Below are positions 34,984 to 44,102 of a DNA stretch of 64,000 bases, piece after piece. Position 1 is the stretch's first letter. Each line of letters begins with the position of its first letter. Source of the stretch: Palsa-892 sp035295845 (GTDB lineage: Bacteria > Pseudomonadota > Alphaproteobacteria > Rhizobiales > Xanthobacteraceae). The stretch is taken from assembly GCA_035295845.1 (NCBI GenBank), contig DATGIF010000032.1, forward strand, positions 1-64,000, in the 5' to 3' direction. The notes under the pieces are model-generated. The model made no database searches and was not told where the DNA came from. It saw only the letters and a program-made list of their open reading frames with translations. A program made the position numbers and the translations under genes.

Positions 34984-36726
34984 TCAAAAATCCACCACCT
35001 CGTTCCGTGTTGGCACCGCGCCGGCGACGAGCGATTGATCCGGCTCCGCGGGCTTCGCGCCTGAATCGCGGAACTTGTTGACGATCGGATAGCGGCGGTC
35101 GCGGCCGAAGTTCTTCAGCGTCACCTTGACGCCGGGCGCCGCCTGCCGGCGCTTGTACTCGGCGGCGTACAACATCCGCTCCACGCGCTTCACGGTTTCG
35201 GCGTCGAAGCCCGCGGCCGCGATTTCCGCCACCGACTGCTCGCCTTCCACGAGCCGCTGCAAGATGCCGTCGAGCACGTCATAAGGCGGCAGCGAATCCT
35301 GGTCCTTCTGGTTCTCGCGCAACTCCGCCGTCGGCGCCTTGGTGAGAATATTCTCGGGGATCACCGCGCCCGCGGGCCCCAGCGCGCCTTCGGGCTTCCA
35401 GCGGTTGCGCAAGGCGGAGAGACGGTAAACCTCGGTTTTGTAGAGATCCTTGATCGGGTTGAAGCCGCCGTTCATGTCGCCATAGAGTGTCGCGTAGCCC
35501 ACCGACATCTCCGACTTGTTGCCGGTCGTCACCACCATCGGGCCGAACTTGTTGGAGATCGACATCAGGATGGTGCCGCGCGCGCGCGCCTGCAGGTTCT
35601 CCTCGGTGATGTCGCGCTTCTGTCCCTTCAGGACGCCCGCAAGCGCCGTTTCCAATCCCTCGACCGCGGGCGCAATCGGAATGGTGTCGTAGCGCACGCC
35701 AAGCGCTTGCGCGCATCGTTCGGCATCGGCGAGCGAGTCCTTGGAGGTGAATTTGTAGGGCAGCATCACGCAGTACACGCGCTTCGCGCCCAGCGCGTCG
35801 ACGGCGATCGCCGCGCACAGGGCGGAATCGATGCCGCCGGAAAGTCCGAGCACGACGCCGGGAAAGCCGTTCTTCTGCACATAGTCGCGGAGACCCATCA
35901 CGCAGGCGGAATAATCCGCTTCATCCGCGTCGAGGAGCGGCACTTGCGGACCGGCCGTGCATTTCCAGGTGCCCGCCTCGCGCCGCCATTCGGTGATCGC
36001 CACTTCTTCCTTGAAGCCGGGAAGCTGGAAGGCGAGCGAGCGATCGGCATTGAGCGCGAAGGAGGCGCCCTCGAAGACGAGTTCGTCCTGGCCGCCGAGC
36101 TGGTTGACGTAGATGAGCGGCAGGCCGGATTCGAGGACGCGCGGAACCGCGGTGTTCAAGCGCTCGTTGACGACGCCGCGGCGATAGGGCGAGGCGTTCG
36201 TCACCAGGAGAATTTCGCCGCCGGTTTCCGCGATGCACTCGACCGGATCCGGCTTCCAGATATCCTCGCAGATCGGAATGCCGACGCGCACGCCGCGGAA
36301 ATTCACCGGGCCGGGCATGGGGCCCGGCGCGAACACGCGCTTTTCGTCAAAGACGCCGTAATTCGGCAGATCCACCTTGAAGCGGAGCCCCGCGATCTTG
36401 CCGCCGTCGAGGAGCGCCACCGCGTTGTAGAGCTTGCCGTTCTGCACCCACGGCATGCCGACCAGCATCGCCGGGCCGCCGTCCTTGGTTTCGCGCGCGA
36501 GTTGCTCGACGGCGCTCCGGCAGGCGGCCTGAAACGCGGGCTTCAGCACGAGGTCTTCCGGCGGATAGCCGGCGATGAAGAGCTCGGGAAAAATCACGAG
36601 GTCGGCGCCCGCCGCCTGCACGCGCGCCGCGCGCGCCTTCGCGGCGTTGCCGGCGACGTCGCCGACCACGGGATTGAGCTGCGCGATCGCGAGCTTCAGG
36701 CGATCCTTGAGCGGATCCTCGGCCAT
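34984..36726 (-). CDS. nadE: Glutamine-dependent NAD+ synthetase
   Basis: A 580-residue two-domain enzyme. The N-terminal nitrilase-like domain (1-260) has the catalytic Glu (Phe-Pro-Glu-Leu-Phe), Lys (Asp-Glu-Lys-Arg) and Cys (Pro-Ile-Cys-Glu-Asp) and releases ammonia from glutamine. The C-terminal synthetase domain has the ATP pyrophosphatase loop Leu-Ser-Gly-Gly-Ile-Asp-Ser and amidates deamido-NAD. Length and domain order match the alphaproteobacterial enzyme. Confidence 0.95.
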   Translation of the reverse strand: MAEDPLKDRLKLAIAQLNPVVGDVAGNAAKARAARVQAAGADLVIFPELFIAGYPPEDLVLKPAFQAACRSAVEQLARETKDGGPAMLVGMPWVQNGKLYNAVALLDGGKIAGLRFKVDLPNYGVFDEKRVFAPGPMPGPVNFRGVRVGIPICEDIWKPDPVECIAETGGEILLVTNASPYRRGVVNERLNTAVPRVLESGLPLIYVNQLGGQDELVFEGASFALNADRSLAFQLPGFKEEVAITEWRREAGTWKCTAGPQVPLLDADEADYSACVMGLRDYVQKNGFPGVVLGLSGGIDSALCAAIAVDALGAKRVYCVMLPYKFTSKDSLADAERCAQALGVRYDTIPIAPAVEGLETALAGVLKGQKRDITEENLQARARGTILMSISNKFGPMVVTTGNKSEMSVGYATLYGDMNGGFNPIKDLYKTEVYRLSALRNRWKPEGALGPAGAVIPENILTKAPTAELRENQKDQDSLPPYDVLDGILQRLVEGEQSVAEIAAAGFDAETVKRVERMLYAAEYKRRQAAPGVKVTLKNFGRDRRYPIVNKFRDSGAKPAEPDQSLVAGAVPTRNEVVDF

Positions 36727-36785
36727 GCGAAGGATTTAGACCCGCCGCCGGGAGGGAGCAACGGCGCCCGAAACAGGCCTGTTAT

Positions 36786-36816
36786 GACCGGCGCAAGGCT
36801 GACGCTCGCGCCGGTC
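36786..36816 (-). terminator. Hairpin downstream of the beta-propeller gene
   Basis: A 9-bp stem (GACCGGCGC and its complement) with a 13-base loop, 20 bases after the beta-propeller gene stop and 60 bases before the nadE start on the same strand. No clear T-run; a weak terminator or mRNA 3' end is likely. Confidence 0.45.
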
Positions 36817-36835
36817 AGGATGGTTGAATTGCCGC

Positions 36836-37993
36836 TCAGTGATCCGCGGTACGAATGCCGGCCGGCCCCGCTTTCAGTTTGATCTCGCCGGTGCGGCGCA
36901 GGCTGTCGCCGGTGAAGCGGAAGATTTGCAGCTCCTTCTCGACCATGCACTGCACGAGGATCGTCTTCTCGTCGCGGCTCCAGGCCGCCCCCTGGCACCA
37001 ATGGCCGACCGGCGCCTCGGCGACGAGCGAAAGCCGCGTGCCCTGCACGGCGAAAACCTTGAGCAGGCCATTGTCGTTATAGAACGGCGAGGACTTCGCT
37101 TTGTTCGAGCCGTTCATCGCGGTGACGGCAATAAAGTCGCCCTTCGGCGACATCGCCAAGCCCTCGGGGGTCTGGCCGACGGAAATGTCTTCGATCACAC
37201 GCGGCGGCTGCACCTTCATGTCGACGACGCTGATGATGTCGGTGTCGCCTTGCCCGCCGCCACCATTGCCGAACACCGCGATATCGCCTTTCGACGAAAT
37301 CACGATTCCGTAGGGGCGTACGCCGCCGACCATGTCGCGCTTGGTGTATTCGACATTGTTGCCGTCGATCTTCAGCACCGAGACCTTGTGGTCACCACCA
37401 CGCGTGACGAGCGCAGTCTTGCCGTCGGGCGAGAACGCAACGTGGAACGGAGCGGACTTGGCGTCGCCAAGCGAAATCTTGCCGGCGGCGGTGAGCTGCC
37501 TGTTGGCGATGGTGAAGATCGACACCGTGCCCTCGGCGCTGTTGGCGACAAGCGCGAGCGTACCGGCACGGTTGATCGAGACACCCGCGGCGCCCGCGCC
37601 CGCCTCGAGCGTCTGCAAGACCGCGATCGGTCTCGCCTTGAGGTCGATCACCGTGAGCCGGTTGTCGGGCACCGTCTTCTTCGGGTCGGCGGGGTCGACC
37701 TTGGTCGAGGCGACGACGAGGGCATAACTTTCGTCCGGCGCGATCGCGACCGATTGCGGCGGCCCGACGACGCTTCCGGGCGCTTCCACCTCGCCCACCA
37801 CCTTCGGCGGGAAGACGCCGAGATCGACGACCGTCACGTAATCGGGCACCGGTTCCGCCGCGACGCTCGTGACGCCGTCGACGAGCACGGCCTTGCCGTC
37901 ATTGGCGGACACCGCGAGCTGGGCGAGCGCGCCGGAAGAAAAGAGGGAAACAAATACGAGCGCAGCCGCGCCCGCGAAGAAGCGGGTATGCAT
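36836..37993 (-). CDS. Secreted beta-propeller protein (YncE/lactonase-like)
   Basis: A 385-residue protein from the ATG at 37993 with GGGAGAAGG upstream. A signal peptide of about 24 residues ends in Ala-Leu-Ala. The rest consists of repeated blades with motifs such as Ile-Ala-Pro-Asp-Glu, Phe-Ser-Pro-Asp-Gly-Lys and Met-Ser-Pro-Lys-Gly, typical of six- or seven-bladed YncE-type propellers in the periplasm. The function may be ligand or metal binding, or scaffold; catalytic residues cannot be named. Confidence 0.75.
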   Translation of the reverse strand: MHTRFFAGAAALVFVSLFSSGALAQLAVSANDGKAVLVDGVTSVAAEPVPDYVTVVDLGVFPPKVVGEVEAPGSVVGPPQSVAIAPDESYALVVASTKVDPADPKKTVPDNRLTVIDLKARPIAVLQTLEAGAGAAGVSINRAGTLALVANSAEGTVSIFTIANRQLTAAGKISLGDAKSAPFHVAFSPDGKTALVTRGGDHKVSVLKIDGNNVEYTKRDMVGGVRPYGIVISSKGDIAVFGNGGGGQGDTDIISVVDMKVQPPRVIEDISVGQTPEGLAMSPKGDFIAVTAMNGSNKAKSSPFYNDNGLLKVFAVQGTRLSLVAEAPVGHWCQGAAWSRDEKTILVQCMVEKELQIFRFTGDSLRRTGEIKLKAGPAGIRTADH

Positions 37994-38157
37994 GGCCTTC
38001 TCCCTGACCCGGTTGTCGTTGCTTGCGGGCGGCGGAGCCGGGCTCCCCACCGCCTGCCTGACTGTAACACCGCAAAAGGCGCGAGGCTTCCGTGCCAAAA
38101 CGACGCTGAAGGAGCCCGGGCGCCGTGCTAGGCTTGTGCCAAAACCGGGGGAAGCAA

Positions 38158-38748
38158 ATGCTCAGGGATCTTTCAGCGCCGCGCGCCGCGCTTTTCCTCG
38201 CCGCTCTCGCGGTCGTATCGGCGCTCTTGTCGAATTTTGTTTCCTACGTTCCGCACACGAATGATTTTCCCAAGCTTGACGACGTGCCGCTCCTGCCGGG
38301 CCTTTATTTCGGCGTCGTGATCGCGATCGGCGTTTTTCTGTGGAAGGGGAAAAGCGCCTTTGAACTCGCGGTGGTGATCGCCGCCGTGGTCATTTCCTGG
38401 ATTCTCGCCTGGCGAACGGCGATCGCGGTGAGCGATTTCCTCGGCCAATTTCATACCGGCGACATCACGGCGCCCGACAGCCGCGGCTTTCCCTTTAACC
38501 TTGCGATCTCGGGAATCGTGGCGGGGCTGGTGGGCAGCCTCGGCACGGCAATCGCGATTTCGCTCGTCTGTCCCGACTTTCGCGATCACGCCGACTGGCT
38601 GCGCACGATCGCGCTCGGCACGGTCACCGGCGCGCTCCTGCACTTCGTCGACCGGCCATGGGAAACGGTGTTGCCGCTCCTCATCGTCTGGCAGCCGGTG
38701 GTGGCGGCTTCGGTAGGCTATGGGCTGGTGATCGCGCGCAAGCGATGA
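38158..38748 (+). CDS. Multi-span inner membrane protein, unknown function
   Basis: A 196-residue protein starting at the ATG at 38158 (GGGGGAAG upstream). About six hydrophobic segments with few charged residues between them. A His-Phe-Val-Asp-Arg-Pro-Trp-Glu motif lies in the loop before the last helix. No family recognised. It converges with aroG, separated by 3 bases. Confidence 0.6.
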   Translation: MLRDLSAPRAALFLAALAVVSALLSNFVSYVPHTNDFPKLDDVPLLPGLYFGVVIAIGVFLWKGKSAFELAVVIAAVVISWILAWRTAIAVSDFLGQFHTGDITAPDSRGFPFNLAISGIVAGLVGSLGTAIAISLVCPDFRDHADWLRTIALGTVTGALLHFVDRPWETVLPLLIVWQPVVAASVGYGLVIARKR

Positions 38749-38751
38749 AAT

Positions 38752-40137
38752 TCAGAGCCCCGCCGCGGCCGGCAGCGGCCGCGCGTGGGCAACCCGCGCC
38801 CTCTTGAGAAGATCGGCGACGAGGAAGGCAAGCTCGATCGCCTGCTCGGCGTTGAGGCGCGGGTCGCAGAAGGTGTGATAGCGGTCGGAAAGATCCGTCT
38901 CACCGATCGCGCGCGCGCCGCCCATGCATTCGGTGACATCCTGGCCGGTCATCTCCAGGTGAATGCCGCCGGCATGCGTGCCCTCGGCGGCGTGGACCGC
39001 GAAGAACTCCTTCACCTCTTGCAGGATCTGCTCGAAGCGCCGCGTCTTATAGCCGTTCGCCGTCACCGTATTGCCGTGCATCGGATCGCACGACCACACG
39101 ACCGGGCGCTTTTCCTTCTTCACCGCGCGGATGAGCGCCGGCAGATGCGCCTCCGCCTTGCCGGCGCCGAAGCGGCAGATCAGCGTCGCGCGGCCCGGCT
39201 CGCGCTCGGGATCGAGGATGTCGAGAAGCTTCAGGAGCCCGTCGGCGGGCAGCGACGGGCCGCACTTGATCGCGATCGGGTTCTTCACGCCGCGCAAGAA
39301 TTCGACATGGGCGTGATCCGGCTGGCGCGTGCGGTCGCCGACCCAGACGAGATGGCCGGAGGTGTCGTACCAGTCGCCGGAGGTGGAATCGACGCGGGTC
39401 ATCGCCTGCTCGAAGCCCAGGAGCAGCGCCTCGTGGCTTGTGTAGAAATCGGTGGTGCGCATCTCGGGATGCGTCTCCGGATCGATGCCGCAGGCGCGCA
39501 TGAAGTCGAGCGCCTCGGTGATGCGCACCGACAATTCCTCGTAGCGGTGCGACTGCGGGCTGTCCTTGACGAAGCCGAGCATCCATTGATGCGCGTTCGA
39601 AAGGTTCGCATAGCCGCCGGTCGAGAAGGCGCGGAGCAAATTCAGCGTCGCCGCCGACTGGCGATAGGCCTCGATCATCCGGCGGGGATCGGGCGTGCGG
39701 CCTTCCTGGGTGAAGGCGACGTCGTTGATGATGTCGCCGCGATAGGCAGGCAACTCGACGCCCCCCTGCTTCTCGGTCGGCGACGAGCGGGGCTTCGCGA
39801 ACTGGCCGGCGATGCGGCCGAGCTTCACCACGGGGACCGCGCCGGCGAAGGTCATCACCACCGCCATCTGCAGGAAGACGCGGAAGAAATCGCGGATGTT
39901 GTTGGCGGAATGCTCGGCGAAGCTCTCGGCGCAATCGCCGCCCTGCAGGAGGAAAGCTTCCCCTTTGGCGACGCGCGCAAGTGCGCGCTTGAGCGCCCGC
40001 GCCTCGCCTGCAAAAACGAGCGGCGGGAACGAGGCGAGCTGCTTCTCGACCTCGGCGAGCACTTTCTGATCGGGATAGTCCGGCACCTGCACGATCGGCT
40101 TCGATCGCCAGCTATCCGGGGTCCAACGCACGGCCAT
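38752..40137 (-). CDS. aroG: 3-deoxy-7-phosphoheptulonate synthase, class II
   Basis: A 461-residue plant-type (class II) DAHP synthase, which joins phosphoenolpyruvate and erythrose 4-phosphate as the first step of the shikimate pathway. The metal-ligand cysteine is in Gln-Gly-Gly-Asp-Cys-Ala-Glu-Ser, with further conserved segments Lys-Cys-Gly-Pro-Ser, Trp-Ser-Cys-Asp-Pro-Met-His-Gly and His-Leu-Glu-Met-Thr-Gly. The ATG at 40137 is used; a TTG 15 bases upstream is possible. The symbol varies between species (aroF, aroG, aroH). Confidence 0.94.
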   Translation of the reverse strand: MAVRWTPDSWRSKPIVQVPDYPDQKVLAEVEKQLASFPPLVFAGEARALKRALARVAKGEAFLLQGGDCAESFAEHSANNIRDFFRVFLQMAVVMTFAGAVPVVKLGRIAGQFAKPRSSPTEKQGGVELPAYRGDIINDVAFTQEGRTPDPRRMIEAYRQSAATLNLLRAFSTGGYANLSNAHQWMLGFVKDSPQSHRYEELSVRITEALDFMRACGIDPETHPEMRTTDFYTSHEALLLGFEQAMTRVDSTSGDWYDTSGHLVWVGDRTRQPDHAHVEFLRGVKNPIAIKCGPSLPADGLLKLLDILDPEREPGRATLICRFGAGKAEAHLPALIRAVKKEKRPVVWSCDPMHGNTVTANGYKTRRFEQILQEVKEFFAVHAAEGTHAGGIHLEMTGQDVTECMGGARAIGETDLSDRYHTFCDPRLNAEQAIELAFLVADLLKRARVAHARPLPAAAGL

Positions 40138-40222
40138 CGACCCAATCTCCAAAGAGGCCGGGGTTATACACGCAAGAAGTTACCGGATGCCAGTTGGCGT
40201 TTGGCCGCGAAAAACCGCGCGT

Positions 40223-40996
40223 TTAAAGCCCGCTGAACCAGTTGTAGCCCTGATCCTCCCAATAACCGCCGGGGTAGTCGTTGGTGACGACCATCCCGAC
40301 CACGTGCTTGGGGTTCTTGAAGCCGAGCTTGGTGGGGATGCGGATCTTCATCGGGAAGCCGTTGGCGCGGGGCAGGATTTCGTCGGCAAATTTGAACGTC
40401 ATCTGCGTCTGCGGGTGGAGCGCCGTCGGCATGTCGATCGAGGTCCAGTAGCCCTCGGCGCAGACGAAGTTGATGTATTTGGCGCGGGTGTCGGCGCCGA
40501 CGCGCGCAAGAAAATCGGAAAGCTTCGCGCCGGTCCAACTGCCGATCGCGCTCCAGCCCTCGACGCAAACGTGGCGGGTGATCTGCTTTTCCTGCGGCAG
40601 CGCGTAAAGTTCGGGGAGCGTCCAGGATTTTTTCTCCTGCACGAGGCCGCCCACCTTCAGCGCGTAGGCTGCGGGATCCACCACCGGCGCGTCGTCCTCG
40701 TCATAATAGGCGTTGAAGCGGAACGGATGCATGACCGCGCTTTCGGGGAAGGTGGGCGCGAGGCGGTTGGGATTGAACAGAAGCGCCTGGGCGCCGTCGT
40801 TGAAGCGGGAGATAGCGCGGAGCGCCCTCTCGGCGGACACGCCATCGACCACGTCGCAGCCGGCGAGAAATGCGACCGCCCCCAGGCTCGCGCCGCCGCG
40901 CAAGAACGCGCGGCGCGCGGGATTGGGCAGAAGTTGCACCGCCTCTTTCACGAGGAGCTTCGGATCGACGCCGGGCGCTCCTTTGCGTTTGCGCAT
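40223..40996 (-). CDS. Molybdopterin-dependent oxidoreductase, MsrP/YedY-like, with Tat and lipobox features
   Basis: A 257-residue sulfite-oxidase-fold enzyme. The N terminus has twin arginines (Arg28-Arg29, in Ala-Arg-Arg-Ala-Phe-Leu-Arg) and a hydrophobic stretch that ends in Leu-Ala-Gly-Cys (Cys47), a lipobox, so it may be a Tat-exported lipoprotein. The molybdenum ligand should be Cys144 in His-Val-Cys-Val-Glu-Gly-Trp. A cytochrome b561 gene follows 10 bases upstream of it on the same strand side (41007-41642), so the pair forms an oxidoreductase with a quinone-linked membrane subunit. Substrate unknown; protein methionine sulfoxide is known for MsrP. Confidence 0.85.
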   Translation of the reverse strand: MRKRKGAPGVDPKLLVKEAVQLLPNPARRAFLRGGASLGAVAFLAGCDVVDGVSAERALRAISRFNDGAQALLFNPNRLAPTFPESAVMHPFRFNAYYDEDDAPVVDPAAYALKVGGLVQEKKSWTLPELYALPQEKQITRHVCVEGWSAIGSWTGAKLSDFLARVGADTRAKYINFVCAEGYWTSIDMPTALHPQTQMTFKFADEILPRANGFPMKIRIPTKLGFKNPKHVVGMVVTNDYPGGYWEDQGYNWFSGL

Positions 40997-41006
40997 CGTT
41001 CCGCTC

Positions 41007-41642
41007 CTACCGTCCAATAATCATCGCGCGCAGGCTTTTCGGCACGAGCACGGCAAGCAGCACGTGGACCACGAGAAAGGCGACGATCGCGCTCATGGCG
41101 AGGAAGTGCACGATGCGCGCATTGTCATAACCACCGAAGATGAAGGTCAGTTCCTGGAATTGCACCGGCTTCCAGATCGAAAGCCCGGACAACACGATGA
41201 TTACGGCCGCGAGGATCACGCCGAGATAAAGAAGCCGCTGTACGGCGTTGTAGACGGACAAATCCTCGTGCGCGAGGCGGAAGCGGAGCGCCGCGAGCAT
41301 GTCGGCGATCACCTCGCGCGGCCGGATCGGCAGGAGCTTCCGGCGGAGGCGGCCGGTGGAAAGACCGAGCACGAGATAGACGATGCCGTTCGCGACGAGC
41401 AACCACATCGCCGCGAAGTGCCACATGAGCGCGCCTGCCAGCCAGCCGCCGAGCGTGATGCCTTCGGGAAATTCAAAATCGAAGATCGGCGAGGCGTTGT
41501 AGATCTGCCAGCCGGAGCCGATCATGATCAGCATGGCGACGGCGTTAATCCAGTGGGTAACTCGTACCCACAAAGGATGAACGACCCGTCCCCGCGGGCT
41601 TTTTGTTTCCGAAGTTAACGTTACGGCTGCGCTCGTCGTCAT
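41007..41642 (-). CDS. Cytochrome b561-type membrane subunit
   Basis: A 211-residue protein with four to five transmembrane helices and conserved histidines for heme b (Val-Thr-His-Trp at about 27-30, Trp-His-Phe near 77-79, His in Ile-Val-His-Phe and His-Val-Leu-Leu near the end). It matches the Ni/Fe-hydrogenase/formate dehydrogenase-type cytochrome b561. It is the first gene of the pair with the molybdopterin enzyme and probably passes electrons from the quinone pool. The ATG at 41642 was chosen; longer frames reach into the divergent control region. Confidence 0.83.
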   Translation of the reverse strand: MTTSAAVTLTSETKSPRGRVVHPLWVRVTHWINAVAMLIMIGSGWQIYNASPIFDFEFPEGITLGGWLAGALMWHFAAMWLLVANGIVYLVLGLSTGRLRRKLLPIRPREVIADMLAALRFRLAHEDLSVYNAVQRLLYLGVILAAVIIVLSGLSIWKPVQFQELTFIFGGYDNARIVHFLAMSAIVAFLVVHVLLAVLVPKSLRAMIIGR

Positions 41643-41772
41643 GGCTATCCATACCAGTGAACGCGGAACAGGCGGCATCAGTTTCGCGTGACGGAAACGT
41701 GATCGGCCAAAACGAAGTTGCGAGCGGGCCGCACGGCGGCCTATTGCTTGCCTCTCGGGGGGAGCCACCGGC

Positions 41773-42639
41773 ATGAACGATCGCAGCGCGGAATCGGATT
41801 TTCGCTTTGCCGCCGCCGACGGCTATTCGCTCGCGGCGACGCTTCGCCGCCCCGCTGCCGGGCCGTCGAAAGGTTTCGTGCTCATCTGCTCGGCCACCGC
41901 GACGCCGCGCCAGTATTACGGGCGCTTCGCGAGCTACCTCGCCGGCCGCGGCTTCAGCACGATCACCTTCGACTATCGCGGCATCGGCGGTTCAAAGCCC
42001 GCCTCGCTCCGCGGCTTCGAGTGCCGCATGCGCGACTGGGCGGCCCTCGATATTTCGGCCGCCGTCGATTTCGCCGCGCGCAAGGCGGCGGCAACCCCGC
42101 TCCTTTATGTCGGCCATTCTTATGGCGGACAGGCGCTCGGCCTCCTGCCGAACAACCAGAAAGTTTCGCGCGCGCTCTTCGTCGCCGCCCAGGTCGGCTA
42201 CTGGCGGCTGTTTCCGCCGCCCGAAAACTGGCGCGTCTGGGTGATGTTGAATGTCGGGATCCTCGTCGCGCACGCGCTCGGCTATGTGCCGGGCAAGCTC
42301 GGCATCGGCGAGGATCTGCCCAAGGGCGTCTTTCTCGAATGGGCGAAGTGGTGCATGAGCCCGAATTATCTTTTCGACGACCAGACGCTAGAGGCGCGCA
42401 AATATTATCCGAACTATCACGGCGCCTTGCGCGGAATCGGCATGGCCGACGACACCTGGGCGCCGCCGGTCGCGATCGAAAAACTATTGGCGGGCTATAC
42501 CGGCACCAGGCCCGAGCACGTCACGGTCGTGCCGACCGCGATCGGCGAGAAGAAAATCGGCCATTTCGGTTATTTCCGCCAGCAGGCGGGCGAGAAGCTG
42601 TGGCCGGCCGCGGGCGACTGGCTCGAAGGAAAAAGCTGA
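41773..42639 (+). CDS. Alpha/beta hydrolase family protein
   Basis: A 288-residue hydrolase with the nucleophile elbow Gly-His-Ser-Tyr-Gly-Gly (Ser116). Asp and His of the triad would lie near residue 255-270; His in Ile-Gly-His-Phe-Gly-Tyr-Phe-Arg is the likely base. The layout matches the COG4757-type predicted hydrolases. No signal peptide, so cytoplasmic. It ends 5 bases before the convergent gor gene. Substrate unknown. Confidence 0.8.
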   Translation: MNDRSAESDFRFAAADGYSLAATLRRPAAGPSKGFVLICSATATPRQYYGRFASYLAGRGFSTITFDYRGIGGSKPASLRGFECRMRDWAALDISAAVDFAARKAAATPLLYVGHSYGGQALGLLPNNQKVSRALFVAAQVGYWRLFPPPENWRVWVMLNVGILVAHALGYVPGKLGIGEDLPKGVFLEWAKWCMSPNYLFDDQTLEARKYYPNYHGALRGIGMADDTWAPPVAIEKLLAGYTGTRPEHVTVVPTAIGEKKIGHFGYFRQQAGEKLWPAAGDWLEGKS

Positions 42640-42644
42640 CGCCG

Positions 42645-44000
42645 TCACACCTTGTTGTGCAGCGTGACCAATTCCTCGGCCGCGGTGGGATGTAGCGCCA
42701 CGGTGTGATCGAAGTCGGCTTTGGTCGCGCCCATCTTCACGGCGATCGCCGCCACCTGCACCATTTCGGCCGCCCCCTCGCCGACGATATGCACGCCGAG
42801 CACGCGCTCGCTCGCGCGATCGACGACGAGCTTCATCAACATCGAGGTCGCGCGCCCGGAGAGCGTCGCCTTCATCGGCCGGAACTGCTCGCGATAGATA
42901 TCGAGCGCGAGACCCTTCTCCCGCGCCTTGGCTTCGGAAAGGCCGACGACGCCGATCTCGGGCTCGGAAAAAACCGCGCTCGGAACGTTGATGTGGTCGG
43001 CCTTGGTCGGCTTGCTGCCGAAGACGGTATCGGCGAAGGCGTGGCCCTCGCGGATGGCGACCGGCGTGAGCGCGAGCCGGTGCGTGACGTCGCCGATCGC
43101 GTAGATCGACGGCACGCTCGAGCGCGAATAGTCGTCGACGGCGACGGCGCCTGCGGCGTTCAGTTTCACGCCGACGGCTTCGAGGCCGACACTCCTGGTA
43201 TTGGGATCGCGGCCAATCGCGAACATCACTTGGTCGGCGGGATGGCACTCGCCATTCGCGAGCGTTGCCTGTAAGTCGCGATTCATCTTCTCGATCGACG
43301 CGATTTTCTGGCCGAGAATGACCTTGATCCCCCGCCCCACCATCTCCGAGCGCAAGTGCCGGCGCACGTCGTCGTCGAAGCCGCGCAGGATCTCCTCGCC
43401 GCGATGGACAAGCGTCACGTTGGCGCCGAGGCCGTGAAAGAGGCAGGCGAACTCGACGGCGACGTAGCCGCCGCCCTGAATGACGATCCGCCGCGGCAAC
43501 TCCGCAAGGTGAAACGCTTCGTTCGATGTGATGGCGAGCTCGACGCCGGGAATTTGCGGCAGCACCGGATGGGCGCCGTTCGCCAGGAGAATCGTCTCGG
43601 CGCGAATGCGTGCGCCGGTTTTCAGAAGCCGGACGGTGTGGGCATCCTCGATGACCGCGCGCGTCTCGACAACTTCCACCTTCATGCGGTCGAGATTGGC
43701 GCGGTAGGCCGCCTCCAGCCGCGCGATCTCCTTGTCCTTGTTCGCAATCAGCGTCGGCCAGTCGAACTTGGCGCCGGAAACCGTCCAGCCAAAGCCGGCC
43801 GCGTCCTCGAACTCGAGCGAATAGCGGCTCGCATAGACCAGGAGCTTTTTTGGAACACAGCCGCGGATCACGCAGGTGCCGCCGACACGATACTCCTCGG
43901 CGATCATGACGCGGGCGCCGTGGAGCGCCGCGACGCGGGAAGCGCGCACGCCGCCGGAGCCGGCACCGATCACGAAGAGGTCAACGTCGTATTCGGCCAT
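42645..44000 (-). CDS. gor: Glutathione-disulfide reductase
   Basis: A 451-residue FAD enzyme that reduces oxidised glutathione with NADPH. FAD motif Gly-Ala-Gly-Ser-Gly-Gly at 12-17; redox cysteines Cys43 and Cys48 in Gly-Gly-Thr-Cys-Val-Ile-Arg-Gly-Cys-Val-Pro-Lys; second Rossmann motif near 168; dimer His-Pro-Thr-Ala-Ala-Glu-Glu near the C terminus with the base histidine. Third in the order rpiA, DUF2059, gor, which is conserved in Hyphomicrobiales. Confidence 0.93.
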   Translation of the reverse strand: MAEYDVDLFVIGAGSGGVRASRVAALHGARVMIAEEYRVGGTCVIRGCVPKKLLVYASRYSLEFEDAAGFGWTVSGAKFDWPTLIANKDKEIARLEAAYRANLDRMKVEVVETRAVIEDAHTVRLLKTGARIRAETILLANGAHPVLPQIPGVELAITSNEAFHLAELPRRIVIQGGGYVAVEFACLFHGLGANVTLVHRGEEILRGFDDDVRRHLRSEMVGRGIKVILGQKIASIEKMNRDLQATLANGECHPADQVMFAIGRDPNTRSVGLEAVGVKLNAAGAVAVDDYSRSSVPSIYAIGDVTHRLALTPVAIREGHAFADTVFGSKPTKADHINVPSAVFSEPEIGVVGLSEAKAREKGLALDIYREQFRPMKATLSGRATSMLMKLVVDRASERVLGVHIVGEGAAEMVQVAAIAVKMGATKADFDHTVALHPTAAEELVTLHNKV

Positions 44001-44072
44001 TCGCTACCGCCCGCCCAGCCGGCTTTCACCGACTGGCGCAATGATCGTTGTCCATCAGCCGGGATTTATGCG

Positions 44073-44098
44073 CCGATCCCGGGCAAACCCGGGGTCGG
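44073..44098 (-). terminator. Hairpin between DUF2059 and gor genes
   Basis: An 11-bp stem with one G:T pair (CCGATCCCGGG opposite CCCGGGGTCGG) and a 4-base loop, 5 bases after the DUF2059 stop. It lies in front of gor; no T-run. It may reduce read-through or stabilise the upstream mRNA. Confidence 0.5.
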
Positions 44099-44102
44099 CC
44101 GA

